DNA of 64,000 nt from Thauera sp. (GCA_024235615.1 JACKMB010000001.1:868001-932000), one strand, 5' to 3'; numbered from the stretch's first letter, positions 25,999 through 37,370 are shown. Notes: a model not told the origin generated them from the sequence alone. Translations and numbers: made by a program.

Positions 25999-27026
25999 TA
26001 CTGCAGCACCTCGTGGTGGATCTGGTGGCGGTCGAGCTCGGCGAACACCGCGCGGATGTCGTCCTCGCCGCCCTCGAGCTCGAGCAGCAGCTGGCCGAAG
26101 GGCACGTCCTTGATGCTGGAGACCTCGCCCTGCAGGATCGTGACCTGCACCCTGGCGCCGGCCATGATGCGGCTGAGGATGGGCTGGTAGGTCACGTCGC
26201 CGATGTAGGTCAGCCGCACCAGCGTGCCGCGCAGCTTGTCCTTCATGTAGGCGTGCGCCGGATCGAAGCTCGCCGCGGCGAGCGCGTCGCTCTGCGCCAC
26301 CATGCTGCGGGTGACCGGGTGCTGCGGGTGCAGGAACACGTCGGCCACCCGGCCAGACTCGACGATGCGCCCGCCGTCGATCACCGCGACGCGGTCGCAG
26401 ATGGTGCGGATGACCTGCATCTCGTGGGTAATGAGCACGATGGTGAGGCCGAGCTGGCGGTTGATGTCGAGCAGCAGGCGCAGGATGGACTGCGTGGTCT
26501 CGGGGTCGAGCGCCGAGGTGGCCTCGTCGCAGAGCAGGATCTGCGGACGGTTCGCGAGCGCGCGCGCGATGCCCACGCGCTGCTTCTGCCCGCCCGAGAG
26601 CTGCGACGGGTACTTGTGGCCGTGCTCGGACAGCCCGACCAGGTCCAGCAACTCCCTGACCCGCGCCGCGCGCTCGGCGGCGTTGCCGTGCCCGGTGGCC
26701 TTGAGCGGCCAGTCGATGTTGTCGGCGACGGTCTTGGCGTTGAGCAGGTTGAAATGCTGGAAGATCATGCCGACGCGGCGGCGCAGCGCGTACAGGCCCT
26801 CGCTGTCGAGTTGCGTGATGTCCTCGCCGTCGATCAGCACGCGCCCGGCCGAGGGGCGCTCGAGCAGGTTCAGGGTGCGGATCAGCGTGCTCTTGCCGGC
26901 ACCCGAGCGGCCGATGATGCCGAACACTTCGCCGGCGCCAATCTCGAGGTCGATGTCGGCGAGCGCCTCCACCTCGCGGCCGTCGGCGGCACGGTAGGTC
27001 TTGCGCAGGTTTTCGATGCGGATCAA
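25998..27026 (-). CDS. metN: methionine ABC transporter ATP-binding protein
   Basis: The 342-residue ATPase carries Walker [11 protein letters not shown], the Q-loop, the signature [15 protein letters not shown], Walker [13 protein letters not shown] and the switch histidine in LITHEMQV. The C-terminal 90 residues form the NIL domain ([13 protein letters not shown]), which in MetN binds methionine and inhibits transport when the cell is replete. It is first gene of metNIQ, divergent from the metC-like gene across a 140-bp intergenic region. A weak TAAAAT -10 box for this strand is at 27058-27063. Confidence 0.95.
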   Translation of the reverse strand: MIRIENLRKTYRAADGREVEALADIDLEIGAGEVFGIIGRSGAGKSTLIRTLNLLERPSAGRVLIDGEDITQLDSEGLYALRRRVGMIFQHFNLLNAKTVADNIDWPLKATGHGNAAERAARVRELLDLVGLSEHGHKYPSQLSGGQKQRVGIARALANRPQILLCDEATSALDPETTQSILRLLLDINRQLGLTIVLITHEMQVIRTICDRVAVIDGGRIVESGRVADVFLHPQHPVTRSMVAQSDALAAASFDPAHAYMKDKLRGTLVRLTYIGDVTYQPILSRIMAGARVQVTILQGEVSSIKDVPFGQLLLELEGGEDDIRAVFAELDRHQIHHEVLQ

Positions 27027-27166
27027 GGCGGCTTTCCGGGCTGGAAAAAAACCCGTGATTTTACCCGCAGGCCGGACTCGACACCACTACGGGGAACTTG
27101 TAGGCTCGCCGGCACCCTGGCAGCCGCCCCCTCATCCTCACCGCTCCGCCCGAAGGACCGCGCCTC

Positions 27167-28315
27167 ATGCAGCACGACGACACGCTCTCCCCCGCCACCC
27201 TCGCCGCCCAGGGCCTGGGCACCATCCCGATGCCGCACCGCGACATCGTGCCGCCGATCCATATGGCGACCACCTTCGAGCGCGCAGAGGACGGCAGCCT
27301 GCCCGGCGGGCGCATCTACGCGCGCGACGCCAGCCCGGCATACGACCCCGCCGAAGCCCTCTTGTGCAGGCTCGAAGGCGGCGCCGCCGCGGCGCTGTTC
27401 GCCTCCGGCATGGCCGCGGCCTCCGCGGTGCTGCTGGCCTTGAAGCCCGGCGCGCGCGTCGTCGCCCCGCACGACATGTACTGGTCGCTGCGCAACTGGA
27501 TGATCGGCTTCGCGGCCAACTGGCAGATCACACTGGATTTCTACGCCGACGCAGAAGAGCTTGCCGCGCTGCTGCAGCGACCGGCCGACCTGGTGTGGGC
27601 AGAGACGCCCGCCAACCCGACCTGGGAGATCCTCGACATCGCGCGCGCAGCCGAGCTCGCCCACGCCGCCGGCGCCCGCCTGGTGGTCGACTCCACCGTG
27701 CCGACCCCGGTATTTACCCGCCCGCTCGCGCTCGGCGCCGACGTGGTGATGCATTCAGCCACCAAGTACCTCAACGGCCACTCCGACGTGATCGCCGGCG
27801 TGCTGGTGACGCGCGCCGAGGACGACTTGTGGGCGCGCATCAAGACCGCGCGTGCCGCGGGCGGTGCCGTGCTTGGCCCCTTCGAGGCCTGGCTGCTCAA
27901 CCGCGGCCTGCGCACCCTCTTCCCGCGCGTGCGCACCGCAGCCGCCTCGGCACTGTGCATCGCGCAGCACTTCGAGCATCACCCGGCGCTGCTCGCCGTA
28001 CGCTACCCCGGCCTGCCCTCTCACCCCGGCCACGACATCGCCTGCCGGCAGATGGATGGCGGCTTCGGCGCCATGCTGTCGATGCGGGTCAAAGGCGGTG
28101 AAGCGGCCGCACGCCGGGTCGCCGGCGCCGTCAGGATCTTCCGCCGCGCCACCTCCCTCGGCTCGGTCGAGAGCCTGATCGAGCACCGCGGCCCGATCGA
28201 AGGCCCGGGCACACGCTGCCCGCTCGACCTGCTGCGCCTGTCGGTGGGCATCGAGGACACCGCCGACCTGATCGCCGACCTCGAACAGGCACTGCAGAAA
28301 GCGAACGAGCGCTGA
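27167..28315 (+). CDS. metC: PLP-dependent transsulfuration enzyme (cystathionine lyase/synthase family, MetC-like)
   Basis: The 382-residue protein of the Cys/Met metabolism PLP family has LEGGAAAALFASGMAA as substrate/phosphate site, VVDSTVPTPVFTRPL, and the PLP lysine in HSATKYLNGHSD. Members split cystathionine (MetC), form it (MetB) or make methanethiol from methionine; these cannot be separated safely by eye, so the symbol is provisional. Divergence from the methionine importer supports a role in methionine or cystathionine metabolism. The GAAGGA upstream of ATG 27167 is a plausible ribosome binding site. Confidence 0.75.
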   Translation: MQHDDTLSPATLAAQGLGTIPMPHRDIVPPIHMATTFERAEDGSLPGGRIYARDASPAYDPAEALLCRLEGGAAAALFASGMAAASAVLLALKPGARVVAPHDMYWSLRNWMIGFAANWQITLDFYADAEELAALLQRPADLVWAETPANPTWEILDIARAAELAHAAGARLVVDSTVPTPVFTRPLALGADVVMHSATKYLNGHSDVIAGVLVTRAEDDLWARIKTARAAGGAVLGPFEAWLLNRGLRTLFPRVRTAAASALCIAQHFEHHPALLAVRYPGLPSHPGHDIACRQMDGGFGAMLSMRVKGGEAAARRVAGAVRIFRRATSLGSVESLIEHRGPIEGPGTRCPLDLLRLSVGIEDTADLIADLEQALQKANER

Positions 28316-28405
28316 AGTCCCAAAGGATTTCACCCCCAGCCCGGCCCACGACCCCGCGTCGTCGCCCGCGTGGCGGCGCTGCGACACGGGCAAGAGTCGA
28401 TAGGG

Positions 28406-28411
28406 TAAAAT
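28406..28411 (+). promoter_or_regulatory. -10 element of dusB-fis
   Basis: TAAAAT lies 27 bp upstream of the dusB start in a short AT-richer patch. The -35 region is not a clear match. Inferred by position. Confidence 0.4.
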
Positions 28412-28438
28412 GTTGCGTTTTCGCCTGCCATTCACGCC

Positions 28439-29479
28439 ATGCAGTTTGCCGGCTTCACCTTGCGCAACAATCTCTTCGTCGCCCCCATGGCCGGGGTGAC
28501 GGACCGTCCTTTCCGCCAGTTGTGCAAGAAGCTCGGCGCAGGCGTGGCCGTGTCGGAGATGGTCACCTCCAACTCGCTGCTCTATGGCAGCGAGAAGACC
28601 CGCCGTCGCGCCGACCACACCGGCGAGGTCGATCCGATCTCGGTGCAGATCGCCGGCGCCGACCCTGCGATGATGGGCGAAGCCGCCAGGTACAACGCCG
28701 ACAACGGCGCGCAGATCATCGACATCAACATGGGCTGCCCGGCCAAGAAGGTGTGCAACGTCATGGCCGGCTCGGCGCTGATGCAGGACGAGCCCCTGGT
28801 CGCGCGCATCCTCGAGGCGGTGGTGAAGGCCGTGCCCGATACCCCGGTCACGCTCAAGTTCCGCACCGGCTGGAACCGCGCCAACAGGAACGCCCCCACG
28901 ATCGCCCGTATCGCCGAAAACTCCGGCATCCGCGCCATCGCCATCCACGGCCGCACGCGCGCCGACCAGTACATGGGCGAGGCCGAGTACGACACCATCG
29001 CCCACGTCAAGACGCTGGTGAAGATCCCGGTGATCGCCAACGGCGACATCGGCAGCCCGCAAAAGGCCAGGCAGGTGCTCGACTACACCGGCGCCGACGG
29101 CGTCATGATCGGGCGCGCGGCACAGGGCCGGCCGTGGATCTTCCGCGAGATCGAGCACTTCCTCGCCACCGGCGAGCTGCTGCCGCCGCCGCTGGTGAGC
29201 GAGATCCACCAGGTTTGCCGCGAGCACCTCGCCGACCTGTACGCCTTCTACGGCGACGATCGCGGCGTGAAGATCGCGCGCAAGCACATCTCCTGGTACA
29301 CCAAGGGCCTCGTAGGCTCGGCGGCCTTCCGCCGCGCGATGAACCAGATCCCCGACATTCCCGCCCAGCTCGCCGCCGTCGACGACTTCTTCGGCCAGCT
29401 CGCCGAGGCCGGCACCCGCCTGAGCTACGAGCACGAGCGCGAGGCGCACGCCGAATATCCGCAGGAACTCGCAGCATGA
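28439..29479 (+). CDS. dusB: tRNA-dihydrouridine synthase B
   Basis: DusB reduces U17 in tRNA D-loops using FMN. The 346-residue protein shows APMAGVTDRPFRQL at the start, INMGCPAKKVCN with the catalytic cysteine, the AIHGRTRADQYMGEA segment and IPVIANGDIGSP. The start is ATG 28439. It overlaps fis by 4 nt, the universal proteobacterial dusB-fis arrangement, so fis expression depends on this leader. Confidence 0.95.
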   Translation: MQFAGFTLRNNLFVAPMAGVTDRPFRQLCKKLGAGVAVSEMVTSNSLLYGSEKTRRRADHTGEVDPISVQIAGADPAMMGEAARYNADNGAQIIDINMGCPAKKVCNVMAGSALMQDEPLVARILEAVVKAVPDTPVTLKFRTGWNRANRNAPTIARIAENSGIRAIAIHGRTRADQYMGEAEYDTIAHVKTLVKIPVIANGDIGSPQKARQVLDYTGADGVMIGRAAQGRPWIFREIEHFLATGELLPPPLVSEIHQVCREHLADLYAFYGDDRGVKIARKHISWYTKGLVGSAAFRRAMNQIPDIPAQLAAVDDFFGQLAEAGTRLSYEHEREAHAEYPQELAA

Positions 29480-29712
29480 GCCGCAGCAACGAGATCGCGG
29501 ACGCCGTCGTCCGCACCCTCGACCAGTATTTCCGCGACCTCGACGGCGAGAAGCCGGCGGCCATCCACGACATGGTGATCCGCAACGTCGAGCGTCCGAT
29601 GCTGGCCTTCGTCCTCCAGCAGGCCCGAGGCAACCAGACCGTGGCCGCGGAGATGCTCGGCATCAACCGCAACACCCTGCGGCGCAAGCTGACCGAATAC
29701 GACCTGCTCTGA
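29476..29712 (+). CDS. fis: nucleoid-associated regulator Fis
   Basis: This 78-residue DNA-bending protein is shorter than the 98-residue enterobacterial form, as is usual in betaproteobacteria: the N-terminal beta-hairpin arm is abbreviated. The C-terminal helix-turn-helix is intact (QARGNQTVAAEMLGINRNTL, followed by RRKLTEYDLL). Its ATG overlaps the dusB stop. It influences rRNA transcription and chromosome organisation in model species; here the role is by homology. Confidence 0.95.
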   Translation: MSRSNEIADAVVRTLDQYFRDLDGEKPAAIHDMVIRNVERPMLAFVLQQARGNQTVAAEMLGINRNTLRRKLTEYDLL

Positions 29713-29757
29713 GCGGGTGCATCCCTTTTTCTCCATCCCTCCGCTTCCGGCCCAACG

Positions 29758-31347
29758 ATGAACGTGACCCAAGCCCTGATCAGCGTCTCCGACAAACGCG
29801 GCGTGCTCGACTTCGCCCGTGAGCTCTCCGCCCTCGGCATCAAGCTGCTGTCGACCGGCGGCACCGCCAGCCTGCTGCGCGAGGCCGGCCTGCCGGTGAC
29901 CGACGTCTCCGAGCACACCGGCTTCCCCGAGATGCTCGACGGCCGCGTCAAGACCCTGCATCCGAAGGTGCACGGCGGCATCCTCGCCCGCCGCGACCTC
30001 GCCGAGCACATGGACACCATCGCCGCGCACGACATCGGCCGCATCGACCTCGTGGTGGTGAACCTCTACCCCTTCCAGCAGACCGTGGCCAAGCCCGACT
30101 GCACGCTGGAAGACGCGATCGAGAACATCGACATCGGCGGCCCCACCATGGTGCGCGCCGCGGCCAAGAATCACGGCAACGAACAGGGCGGCGTCGGCAT
30201 CGTCACCGACCCCGAGGACTACGGCTGCATCGTCGACGAGCTCAAGGCCAACGCCGGCAAGCTCAGCCACAAGACCCGCTTCGCGCTCGCGGTGAAGGCC
30301 TTCACCCACACCGCGCGCTACGACTCGGCGATCTCCAACTACCTCACCGCGCTGGTCACCAACGCGGCCGGCGACGTGTCGCTGCAGACCTACCCCGAGC
30401 GCCTGCAGCTCGCCTTCGACAAGGTGCAGGACCTGCGCTACGGCGAAAACCCGCACCAGACCGCGGCCTTCTACCGCCAGCCCGGCGCGCCCGAGGGCGG
30501 CGTGGCCGGCTACACTCAGCTGCAGGGCAAGGAACTGTCGTACAACAACATCGCCGACGCCGACGCGGCGTGGGAGTGCGTGAAGGCCTTCGACAGCTCG
30601 GCCGCCGCCTGCGTCATCGTCAAGCACGCCAACCCCTGTGGGGTGGCCGTCGCGGCCAGCGCGCTCGAGGCCTACAGGAAGGCCTTCTCCACCGACCCGA
30701 CCTCGGCCTTCGGCGGCATCATCGCCTTCAACGGCGAGGTCGACCGCGCCGCCGCCGAGGCCGTCTCGGCGCAGTTCCTCGAGGTGCTGATCGCCCCGTC
30801 CTACACCGCCGACGCGCTCGAGCTGCTCGCCGGCAAGAAGAACGTGCGCGTGCTCACCTGCCCGCTCGGTCAGCCCGCCGGCGCCTTCGACTACAAGCGC
30901 GTGGGTGGCGGCCTGCTGGTGCAGAGCGCCGACGAGGCGCGCATCCAGGTCGCCGACCTCAAGGTCGTGACCCAGCGTGCGCCGACGGAAGCCGAGATGC
31001 GCGACATGCTGTTCGCCTGGCGCGTGGCCAAGTACGTCAAGTCAAACGCCATCGTTTACTGCAAGGACGGCATGACCGTCGGCGTCGGCGCCGGCCAGAT
31101 GAGCCGCGTCGACTCCGCACGCATCGCCAAGATCAAGGCCGAGAACGCCGGCCTGCAGATCGCCGGCTGCGTGGTGGCTTCGGACGCCTTCTTCCCCTTC
31201 CGCGACGGCCTCGACGTGCTCGCCCAGGCCGGCGCCACCGCGGTGATCCAGCCCGGCGGCTCGATGCGCGACGAGGAGGTGATCGCCGCCGCCAACGAGC
31301 AGAACATCGCCATGGTCTTCACCGGCTTCCGCCACTTCCGCCACTAA
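29758..31347 (+). CDS. purH: bifunctional AICAR formyltransferase / IMP cyclohydrolase
   Basis: PurH catalyses the last two steps to IMP. The 529-residue protein has an N-terminal MGS-like cyclohydrolase domain ([34 protein letters not shown]) and the formyltransferase domain from about 200 onward. The catalytic KHANPCGVA lies at residue 290 or so, and the end reads GFRHFRH. It follows fis by 45 bp and is followed by purD after 34 bp, a purH-purD unit. Confidence 0.97.
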   Translation: MNVTQALISVSDKRGVLDFARELSALGIKLLSTGGTASLLREAGLPVTDVSEHTGFPEMLDGRVKTLHPKVHGGILARRDLAEHMDTIAAHDIGRIDLVVVNLYPFQQTVAKPDCTLEDAIENIDIGGPTMVRAAAKNHGNEQGGVGIVTDPEDYGCIVDELKANAGKLSHKTRFALAVKAFTHTARYDSAISNYLTALVTNAAGDVSLQTYPERLQLAFDKVQDLRYGENPHQTAAFYRQPGAPEGGVAGYTQLQGKELSYNNIADADAAWECVKAFDSSAAACVIVKHANPCGVAVAASALEAYRKAFSTDPTSAFGGIIAFNGEVDRAAAEAVSAQFLEVLIAPSYTADALELLAGKKNVRVLTCPLGQPAGAFDYKRVGGGLLVQSADEARIQVADLKVVTQRAPTEAEMRDMLFAWRVAKYVKSNAIVYCKDGMTVGVGAGQMSRVDSARIAKIKAENAGLQIAGCVVASDAFFPFRDGLDVLAQAGATAVIQPGGSMRDEEVIAAANEQNIAMVFTGFRHFRH

Positions 31348-31381
31348 GCACGACCACCCCAGCAGAGCTTCGGAGCAGCAC

Positions 31382-32674
31382 ATGAAAGTCCTCGTCATCG
31401 GTTCCGGCGGCCGCGAACACGCGCTGGCCTGGAAACTCGCCCAGTCGCCCAAGGTTACCCGCGTGCTGGTCGCGCCGGGCAACCCCGGCACCGCTGCCGA
31501 GAAGCTGCTGCAGAACGTGCCGGTCACCGACATCAAGGTGCTGGTCGAGCTGGCCAGGCGCGAGCAGGTCGCCTTCACCGTGGTCGGCCCCGAGGCCCCG
31601 CTGGCCGCCGGCGTGGTCGATGCCTTCCGCGCCGCCGGCCTGCCGATCTTCGGCCCGACCCAGGCCGCCGCCCAGCTCGAGAGCTCCAAGGACTTCGCCA
31701 AGCAGTTCCTCGTCCGCCACAACATCCCGACCGCGAAGTACCGCACGTTCTCGGATGCGGCCGAGGCGCACGCCTACATCGACGCCGAGGGCGCGCCGAT
31801 CGTGATCAAGGCCGACGGCCTCGCCGCGGGCAAGGGCGTGGTGGTGGCGATGACGGCCGACGAGGCGCACGCCGCGATCGACATGATGCTGCTCGACAAC
31901 AAGATGGGAGTGCAGTACACCGAGGCAGGCGCGCGCGTCGTCATCGAGGAGTTCATGGAAGGCGAGGAAGCCAGCTTCATCGTCATGGCCGACGGCAAAC
32001 ACGCGCTCGCGCTCGCCACCAGCCAGGACCACAAGCGCCTCAAGGATGGCGACCAGGGCCCCAACACCGGCGGCATGGGCGCCTACTCGCCCGCGCCGGT
32101 GGTCACCCCCGACGTGCATGCGCGCGTGATGCGCGAAGTCATCAACCCGACGCTGGCCGGCATGGCGGCCGAGGGCCTGCCCTACACCGGCTTCCTCTAC
32201 GCCGGCCTGATGATCGACGGCGAGGGCAAGCCGCGCGTGGTCGAGTTCAACTGCCGCATGGGCGACCCCGAGACGCAGCCCATCATGATGCGGCTGAAGA
32301 CCGACCTCGCCGACCTCGTCGAGGCCGCGATCGCCGGCAAGCTCGACCAGACCGAGGCCGAGTGGGATCGTCGCTTCGCGCTCGGCGTGGTGCTGGCCGC
32401 CGCCGGCTATCCCGAGAGCCCGCGCAAGGGCGACGTCATCACCAATCTGCCTGCGACCGAGCACGAGGACGTGCACGTGTTCCACGCCGGCACCGCGCTG
32501 CAGGACGGCCAGGTCGTCACCGCGGGCGGTCGCGTGCTGTGCGTGACCGCGCTCGGCGACAACGTGCGCAGCGCGCAGAAGCGCGCCTACGAGGTCGCCG
32601 ACGGCATCCTCTTCGAAGGCCGCCAGTACCGCCGCGACATCGGCCATCGCGCGATCGGACGCAAGACCGCCTGA
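31382..32674 (+). CDS. purD: phosphoribosylamine-glycine ligase (GAR synthetase)
   Basis: PurD makes glycinamide ribonucleotide from phosphoribosylamine, glycine and ATP, step two of purine synthesis. The 430-residue ATP-grasp enzyme starts [19 protein letters not shown], with the ATP-binding [32 protein letters not shown] and [12 protein letters not shown] segments all present. Length is standard. It is cotranscribed with purH. Confidence 0.97.
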   Translation: MKVLVIGSGGREHALAWKLAQSPKVTRVLVAPGNPGTAAEKLLQNVPVTDIKVLVELARREQVAFTVVGPEAPLAAGVVDAFRAAGLPIFGPTQAAAQLESSKDFAKQFLVRHNIPTAKYRTFSDAAEAHAYIDAEGAPIVIKADGLAAGKGVVVAMTADEAHAAIDMMLLDNKMGVQYTEAGARVVIEEFMEGEEASFIVMADGKHALALATSQDHKRLKDGDQGPNTGGMGAYSPAPVVTPDVHARVMREVINPTLAGMAAEGLPYTGFLYAGLMIDGEGKPRVVEFNCRMGDPETQPIMMRLKTDLADLVEAAIAGKLDQTEAEWDRRFALGVVLAAAGYPESPRKGDVITNLPATEHEDVHVFHAGTALQDGQVVTAGGRVLCVTALGDNVRSAQKRAYEVADGILFEGRQYRRDIGHRAIGRKTA

Positions 32675-32742
32675 TCGCCGGGCGCCGTCCAGGCGCCCCC
32701 ATCGCCGTCTCCACCCCTGCGCGAGACGGCCCTTGCACTTGA

Positions 32743-33723
<981 letters not shown>

Positions 33724-33756
33724 TCCACGGAACCGAAGGTAGCTGCACCGCCGTAG

Positions 33757-33780
33757 AAAAAACGGGGCCTCGCGGCCCCG
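33757..33780 (-). terminator. terminator of the hemCDXY operon
   Basis: On the minus strand CGGGGCC-GCGA-GGCCCCG is followed by six Ts (33757-33762). The hairpin starts 22 bp beyond the hemY stop. On the plus strand no T run follows, so it serves hemY and not hemF. Confidence 0.85.
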
Positions 33781-33802
33781 GTTCTCATTGCGTCTGCCTT
33801 GT

Positions 33803-34996
33803 TCAGGCCAGCGCGCCGACCGCCATCTTCTCGGCCGCGGCACGGTAGTGGCGCTGCGCCTCGTCGCGACGCTCCAGGGTCTCGAACAGATGCGCGAGCG
33901 CCAGATGGGTGCCCACCTGCGGATCCGCGCTGAGCGAGGCCTCGAGGTAACTCTGCGCCTTGCCCCACAGTTCGACCCGCCGGCAGAGCTGGCCGAGGGC
34001 GAACAGCAGCCCCGCGTCGCGCGGCTGCTTCTCCAGCCACGCTTCCGCCTTGTGCAGGCAGGCGTTGGCGTCGTCCATCGTGTTGGCGCAGCTCGCGTAG
34101 AGACGCGCCAGATCGCTGTCCCACTGCTCGTCGAGCAGGGTCTCGGTCTGCGCACGCACGTGCATCGCTTGCCCAGCGCGCGCCATCAGCGGCAGCACCT
34201 CCTTGATCAGGCCACGATCGGCGAGTTCCTCGGAGGGGATCTCCTGCCAGTACCCGAGCAAGGCGGACGGGTCGCCGACGAGCTGGCGCATGCGCTCGGC
34301 GTGGGCACGGCGCAGCGCGGGCGCGGCCTGCTCGGCGGTCAAAGCCTTGTGCTTGCGCAGCTGGCGGACGTTGTTCACCAGCTCCTCCCAGCGCCCGAGC
34401 TCGAACGCGACCTTGCTCTCGAGGCGCAGCATCGCGATGTGCTTGTGCCCGGTCTCGCGCAGCTGCCCGAGGCGGGCCGCCGCGAGCTCGAACTGGCGGG
34501 CATCGATCGCGAGCTCCGCCTCGGTCATCAGGCGGGCGACCTCGCTCTCCTTGCCCTGCTCGGCAGCGTGATCCAGCCACTCGCGATAGCGCGTGTCGTC
34601 CTGCAGACCGTAGGCCGCGCGCGCCGCGACCAGCGCGGCCATCGGCGAGCCATCGCTCGCGGAGTAGGCGGTCGACGCCGACTTCAGCGCCTCGGAGAAA
34701 CGCCCCTCGAAGAGGGCGGTCACCGAGCCGTGAAGCGCGCGGTCAGCCTTGTCGCGACGGCGGCGTTCGCGCCAGCGCGCCACCCGGCCGGGCAGCTGCA
34801 CCGTACGGGTGAACATCCGCAGCAGCAGGTGGATCAGGGCCACGCCCACCACCAGCACCACGATGAAGAGGTTCAGTGAAACCTGGGCTCGCCACGGTGA
34901 CAGCACGACGAGCACGTAGCCGTCATTCACGCCGGCCAGCATGGTCACGCCGACGGCGAGGGCGAAGATGCCGATCAGCCAGATCAGTGCGCGCAT
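33803..34996 (-). CDS. hemY: HemY family TPR membrane protein
   Basis: The 397-residue protein has two N-terminal transmembrane helices (about 3-21 and 42-62) followed by a HemY_N region and tetratricopeptide-like helical repeats to the end. It belongs to the proteobacterial HemY family at the end of hemCDXY operons, thought to assist late haem synthesis, and is unrelated to the Gram-positive HemY oxidase. I chose the ATG at 34996 (MRALIWLIGIFALAVG); an upstream start at 35035 would add a charged stretch before the first helix. The gap to the likely hemX stop at 35007 is only 10 bp. Confidence 0.9.
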   Translation of the reverse strand: MRALIWLIGIFALAVGVTMLAGVNDGYVLVVLSPWRAQVSLNLFIVVLVVGVALIHLLLRMFTRTVQLPGRVARWRERRRRDKADRALHGSVTALFEGRFSEALKSASTAYSASDGSPMAALVAARAAYGLQDDTRYREWLDHAAEQGKESEVARLMTEAELAIDARQFELAAARLGQLRETGHKHIAMLRLESKVAFELGRWEELVNNVRQLRKHKALTAEQAAPALRRAHAERMRQLVGDPSALLGYWQEIPSEELADRGLIKEVLPLMARAGQAMHVRAQTETLLDEQWDSDLARLYASCANTMDDANACLHKAEAWLEKQPRDAGLLFALGQLCRRVELWGKAQSYLEASLSADPQVGTHLALAHLFETLERRDEAQRHYRAAAEKMAVGALA

Positions 34997-35038
34997 CGTT
35001 CGGCCCTCACTGGCTCGCCGCCGGGGCGGCAGCATCGG

Positions 35039-36556
35039 TCACGGCAGGAGCAGGCGACTGCTCGGCGGGCGCAGCGGACGGCGCGTCGGCAGCGGCGGCC
35101 TCGGCCGGCGCCGCCGGGGCTTCGGGCTGGGTGGCGGGCGCCGCGCTCTCGGCTGCGGCGGGCGCTGCCTCGCTGCCCGGCTGCGGGCAGCGGCCTCGAC
35201 GGCAGGGGGCGGGGGGCTTCGGCAGCCGCCGGCGCCGCGGTTGCAGCGGCAGCGGGCGGCGGGCGCGGCCTGGGCCGGCGCCGCGGTCTCGCTCGCACGC
35301 GCAGCGCCACTGCTGCGGCCGGCGCGCGACTGCACGCTGCGCAGCGCACTGAAGGTCTCGCTCAGATCGGGCGGCTCGTAGCGCACCTTCACCGCCTCGA
35401 GTTCCTTCAGCTCGCCGAGCGCGGCCTTGACGCGCTCGTCGCGCAGATCGTAGAAGCGCTCCACCCACTGGCGGGCCTGGGCGAGGTCGGCGCCGTAGCT
35501 GCGGCCGTCGCGCGCCATCAGCGCGAGACGCGCGCTCAACAGCCGGAGCTTGAGGTTCTCGCGCAGGAAGGTGTTCTGCTCGGGCGCGAGCAGCACCGGG
35601 TCCGCCTGGTCGAGACGCTCGACGCGGATCAGGGTGCGGATCTCGCTCCAGGCGTCGGCCGCCACGTTCTGGGCGAAGCGCCACACGCCGGCCATCCAGC
35701 CCACGAAGCCGCCTGCATCCGCAGGCCCCATCTCCGCGCCCACCGCGGCCGCGGCCGGCAAGGTGCTCTCGAAGCCGAGCGGCAGCGTGTCGGCGCGCTC
35801 GAGCATCAGTTCGAGGCGCAGGCTGAGGCCGGAGACGTCCAGCACCGGCAGCAGGCGCAGTTCCTCGATGTCGCGCACCAGCGCGCGGCGAAGGGTGGCG
35901 AGCTGGCCGCGATCATGGATCGCCAGCCGGGCCTCGGCCTCCTGCAGGCCGATCAGCGCGGCCTCGACGTTTCCGGCGATCTGCAGCTGCTGCGACGCCA
36001 GCGCGACCGCCTGCTCCACCTCGGCGAGCACGCCGTCCTCGCGGCTGCGCGAGAACTCCTGGTACAGGGCCTCCAGCGCCTCGGCCTGGCCCTGAGTGGT
36101 CTCGACCTTGGACTCGAGCGCACCGAGCTTGCCCTGCAGCGAGGCGATGACTTCCTGCTGCTGCCGCATCATGCCGCGTGCCTCGGTGGCGATGGTCTCG
36201 CCCTCGGAAATACGGCTGGCGATCTCCTCGCGCAGCTGGCCCGTCTGCATGCGCATCTCGCGCGCCTGCCAGATCGACCAGCCCGCCACGCCGACGGCGA
36301 TCAGCGCCAGCAGCAGCGCCCACCACGCGGCCACGCTGCGGCCGGGCTGCTCCTCGGCTACGGCCGCGGTCGACACGGCGGGGGCGACCGGATCGCCCTC
36401 GTTCGCGGTGCTGCGGGCCGCAGCATCGCCCTCGGCAACGGGCGGCGACGTCTCGGGCACGCCGACCTCCTCGATGACGGGTCGGGTCTCCTCCGGGGCC
36501 GGCGATGCGGACGTCGGCGGCGGCGGCTGGGTCAGAGCGGGATTTTCTTGTCTCAT
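35039..36556 (-). CDS. hemX: HemX-like membrane protein, C-terminal tail apparently frameshifted
   Basis: The protein has a Pro/Glu-rich cytoplasmic start (1-70), one transmembrane helix (about 75-96), a coiled-coil-like stretch (about 97-170) and the HemX domain to about 430. HemX accompanies HemC/HemD and HemY; its enzymatic role is doubtful. The frame continues for 505 residues, but from about 35255 its translation switches from Ala/Pro-rich to Arg/Cys/Pro-rich. Meanwhile the other two frames read AATAAPAAAEAP and then GSEAAPAAAESAAPATQPEAP, ending in a TGA at 35007, next to hemY. I infer two or three indels between 35255 and 35175, either sequencing error in G/C runs or real drift in a dispensable tail. 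The true end is probably 35007. ATG 36556 is preferred over TTG 36574. Confidence 0.8.
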   Translation of the reverse strand: MRQENPALTQPPPPTSASPAPEETRPVIEEVGVPETSPPVAEGDAAARSTANEGDPVAPAVSTAAVAEEQPGRSVAAWWALLLALIAVGVAGWSIWQAREMRMQTGQLREEIASRISEGETIATEARGMMRQQQEVIASLQGKLGALESKVETTQGQAEALEALYQEFSRSREDGVLAEVEQAVALASQQLQIAGNVEAALIGLQEAEARLAIHDRGQLATLRRALVRDIEELRLLPVLDVSGLSLRLELMLERADTLPLGFESTLPAAAAVGAEMGPADAGGFVGWMAGVWRFAQNVAADAWSEIRTLIRVERLDQADPVLLAPEQNTFLRENLKLRLLSARLALMARDGRSYGADLAQARQWVERFYDLRDERVKAALGELKELEAVKVRYEPPDLSETFSALRSVQSRAGRSSGAARASETAAPAQAAPAARCRCNRGAGGCRSPPPPAVEAAARSRAARQRPPQPRARRPPPSPKPRRRRPRPPLPTRRPLRPPSSRLLLP

Positions 36557-36566
36557 GGTTCCACGT

Positions 36567-37370
36567 CTAGGCAAAGTGGCTTTCTAGGGCCTGCATCAAA
36601 CCGTCATCTCCGGCCGGCGTCTCGACCACCCGTTCGAAACCGGCCGCTCGCGCCTGCGCGACGATGCGCGGGTGCGTGGCAAACACCGTCACGGCGCGCA
36701 GGGCGGCAAGCCCCTCCGTGCCGAGCATGCATTCCAGATTGCGTACGCCCTCGCTGCTGGTCAGCAGCAGGCCGTCGAGCTCGCCACGCGCCGCCGGGCC
36801 GAGCAGGAGCTGCGGCTCGGCCTCGGGACAGTAGCGTCGGTAACAGGTGACATATTCCACGCTCGCGCCGCGTTCGCGCAAGGTGTCGGCAAGCAGCTCG
36901 CGACCGCCGTCGCCGCGGAAGATCAGTACCTTGCGCCCGCGCACCGCCTCGGCGGCGAACTCGGGCAGCGCGATCACGGCTTCGCTGTCGAAGCCGTCCT
37001 GCGGTGCGATGACCTCGGCAAAGCCCCAGCCGTGCATCACGCGCTGGCTGCCCTTGCCCACGGTGGCGACCCGCAGGCGGGCAGGCCAGGCGCGCTGCGG
37101 CAGGATCGCGCGCATGGCGTGGTCGACCGCGTTGGGGCTGACGAAGAAGGCGAGATCGAACTCGTCGAGGCGGCCGACGATGGCCTGCAGCGGCGCCGGA
37201 TCGAGCGCCGGACCGACCGCGATCACCGGGAAGCGCAGCGCATGCCCGCCCGCGGCCTCGATCCGCGCGCACAGACTCTCGGCCTGCTCTCGCGGTCGCA
37301 TTACGACGAGGCTACGCCCGGCGAGAGGGCGCAGGGACTGGAGATCGGAAGCTGCTGCCGGGGTCGTCAC
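36567..37370 (-). CDS. hemD: uroporphyrinogen-III synthase
   Basis: HemD cyclises hydroxymethylbilane with inversion of ring D. The 267-residue protein shows the weakly conserved family pattern: a VVMRPREQAESL opening, FVSPNAVDHAM in the first lobe, VLIFRGDGGRELLADTLRERG in the hinge and LLTSSEGVRNL near the active cleft. The start is GTG 37370, identified by a strong GGGAGG 6 nt upstream. It is 23 bp downstream of hemC and 10 bp upstream of hemX, within the hemC-D-X-Y operon. Confidence 0.92.
   Translation of the reverse strand: MTTPAAASDLQSLRPLAGRSLVVMRPREQAESLCARIEAAGGHALRFPVIAVGPALDPAPLQAIVGRLDEFDLAFFVSPNAVDHAMRAILPQRAWPARLRVATVGKGSQRVMHGWGFAEVIAPQDGFDSEAVIALPEFAAEAVRGRKVLIFRGDGGRELLADTLRERGASVEYVTCYRRYCPEAEPQLLLGPAARGELDGLLLTSSEGVRNLECMLGTEGLAALRAVTVFATHPRIVAQARAAGFERVVETPAGDDGLMQALESHFA

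Noticed and set aside
27027-27166. SAM riboswitch or Met-box between metN and the metC-like gene
   Set aside because: I see no conserved riboswitch core or paired regulator boxes; only a weak -10 box for metN.
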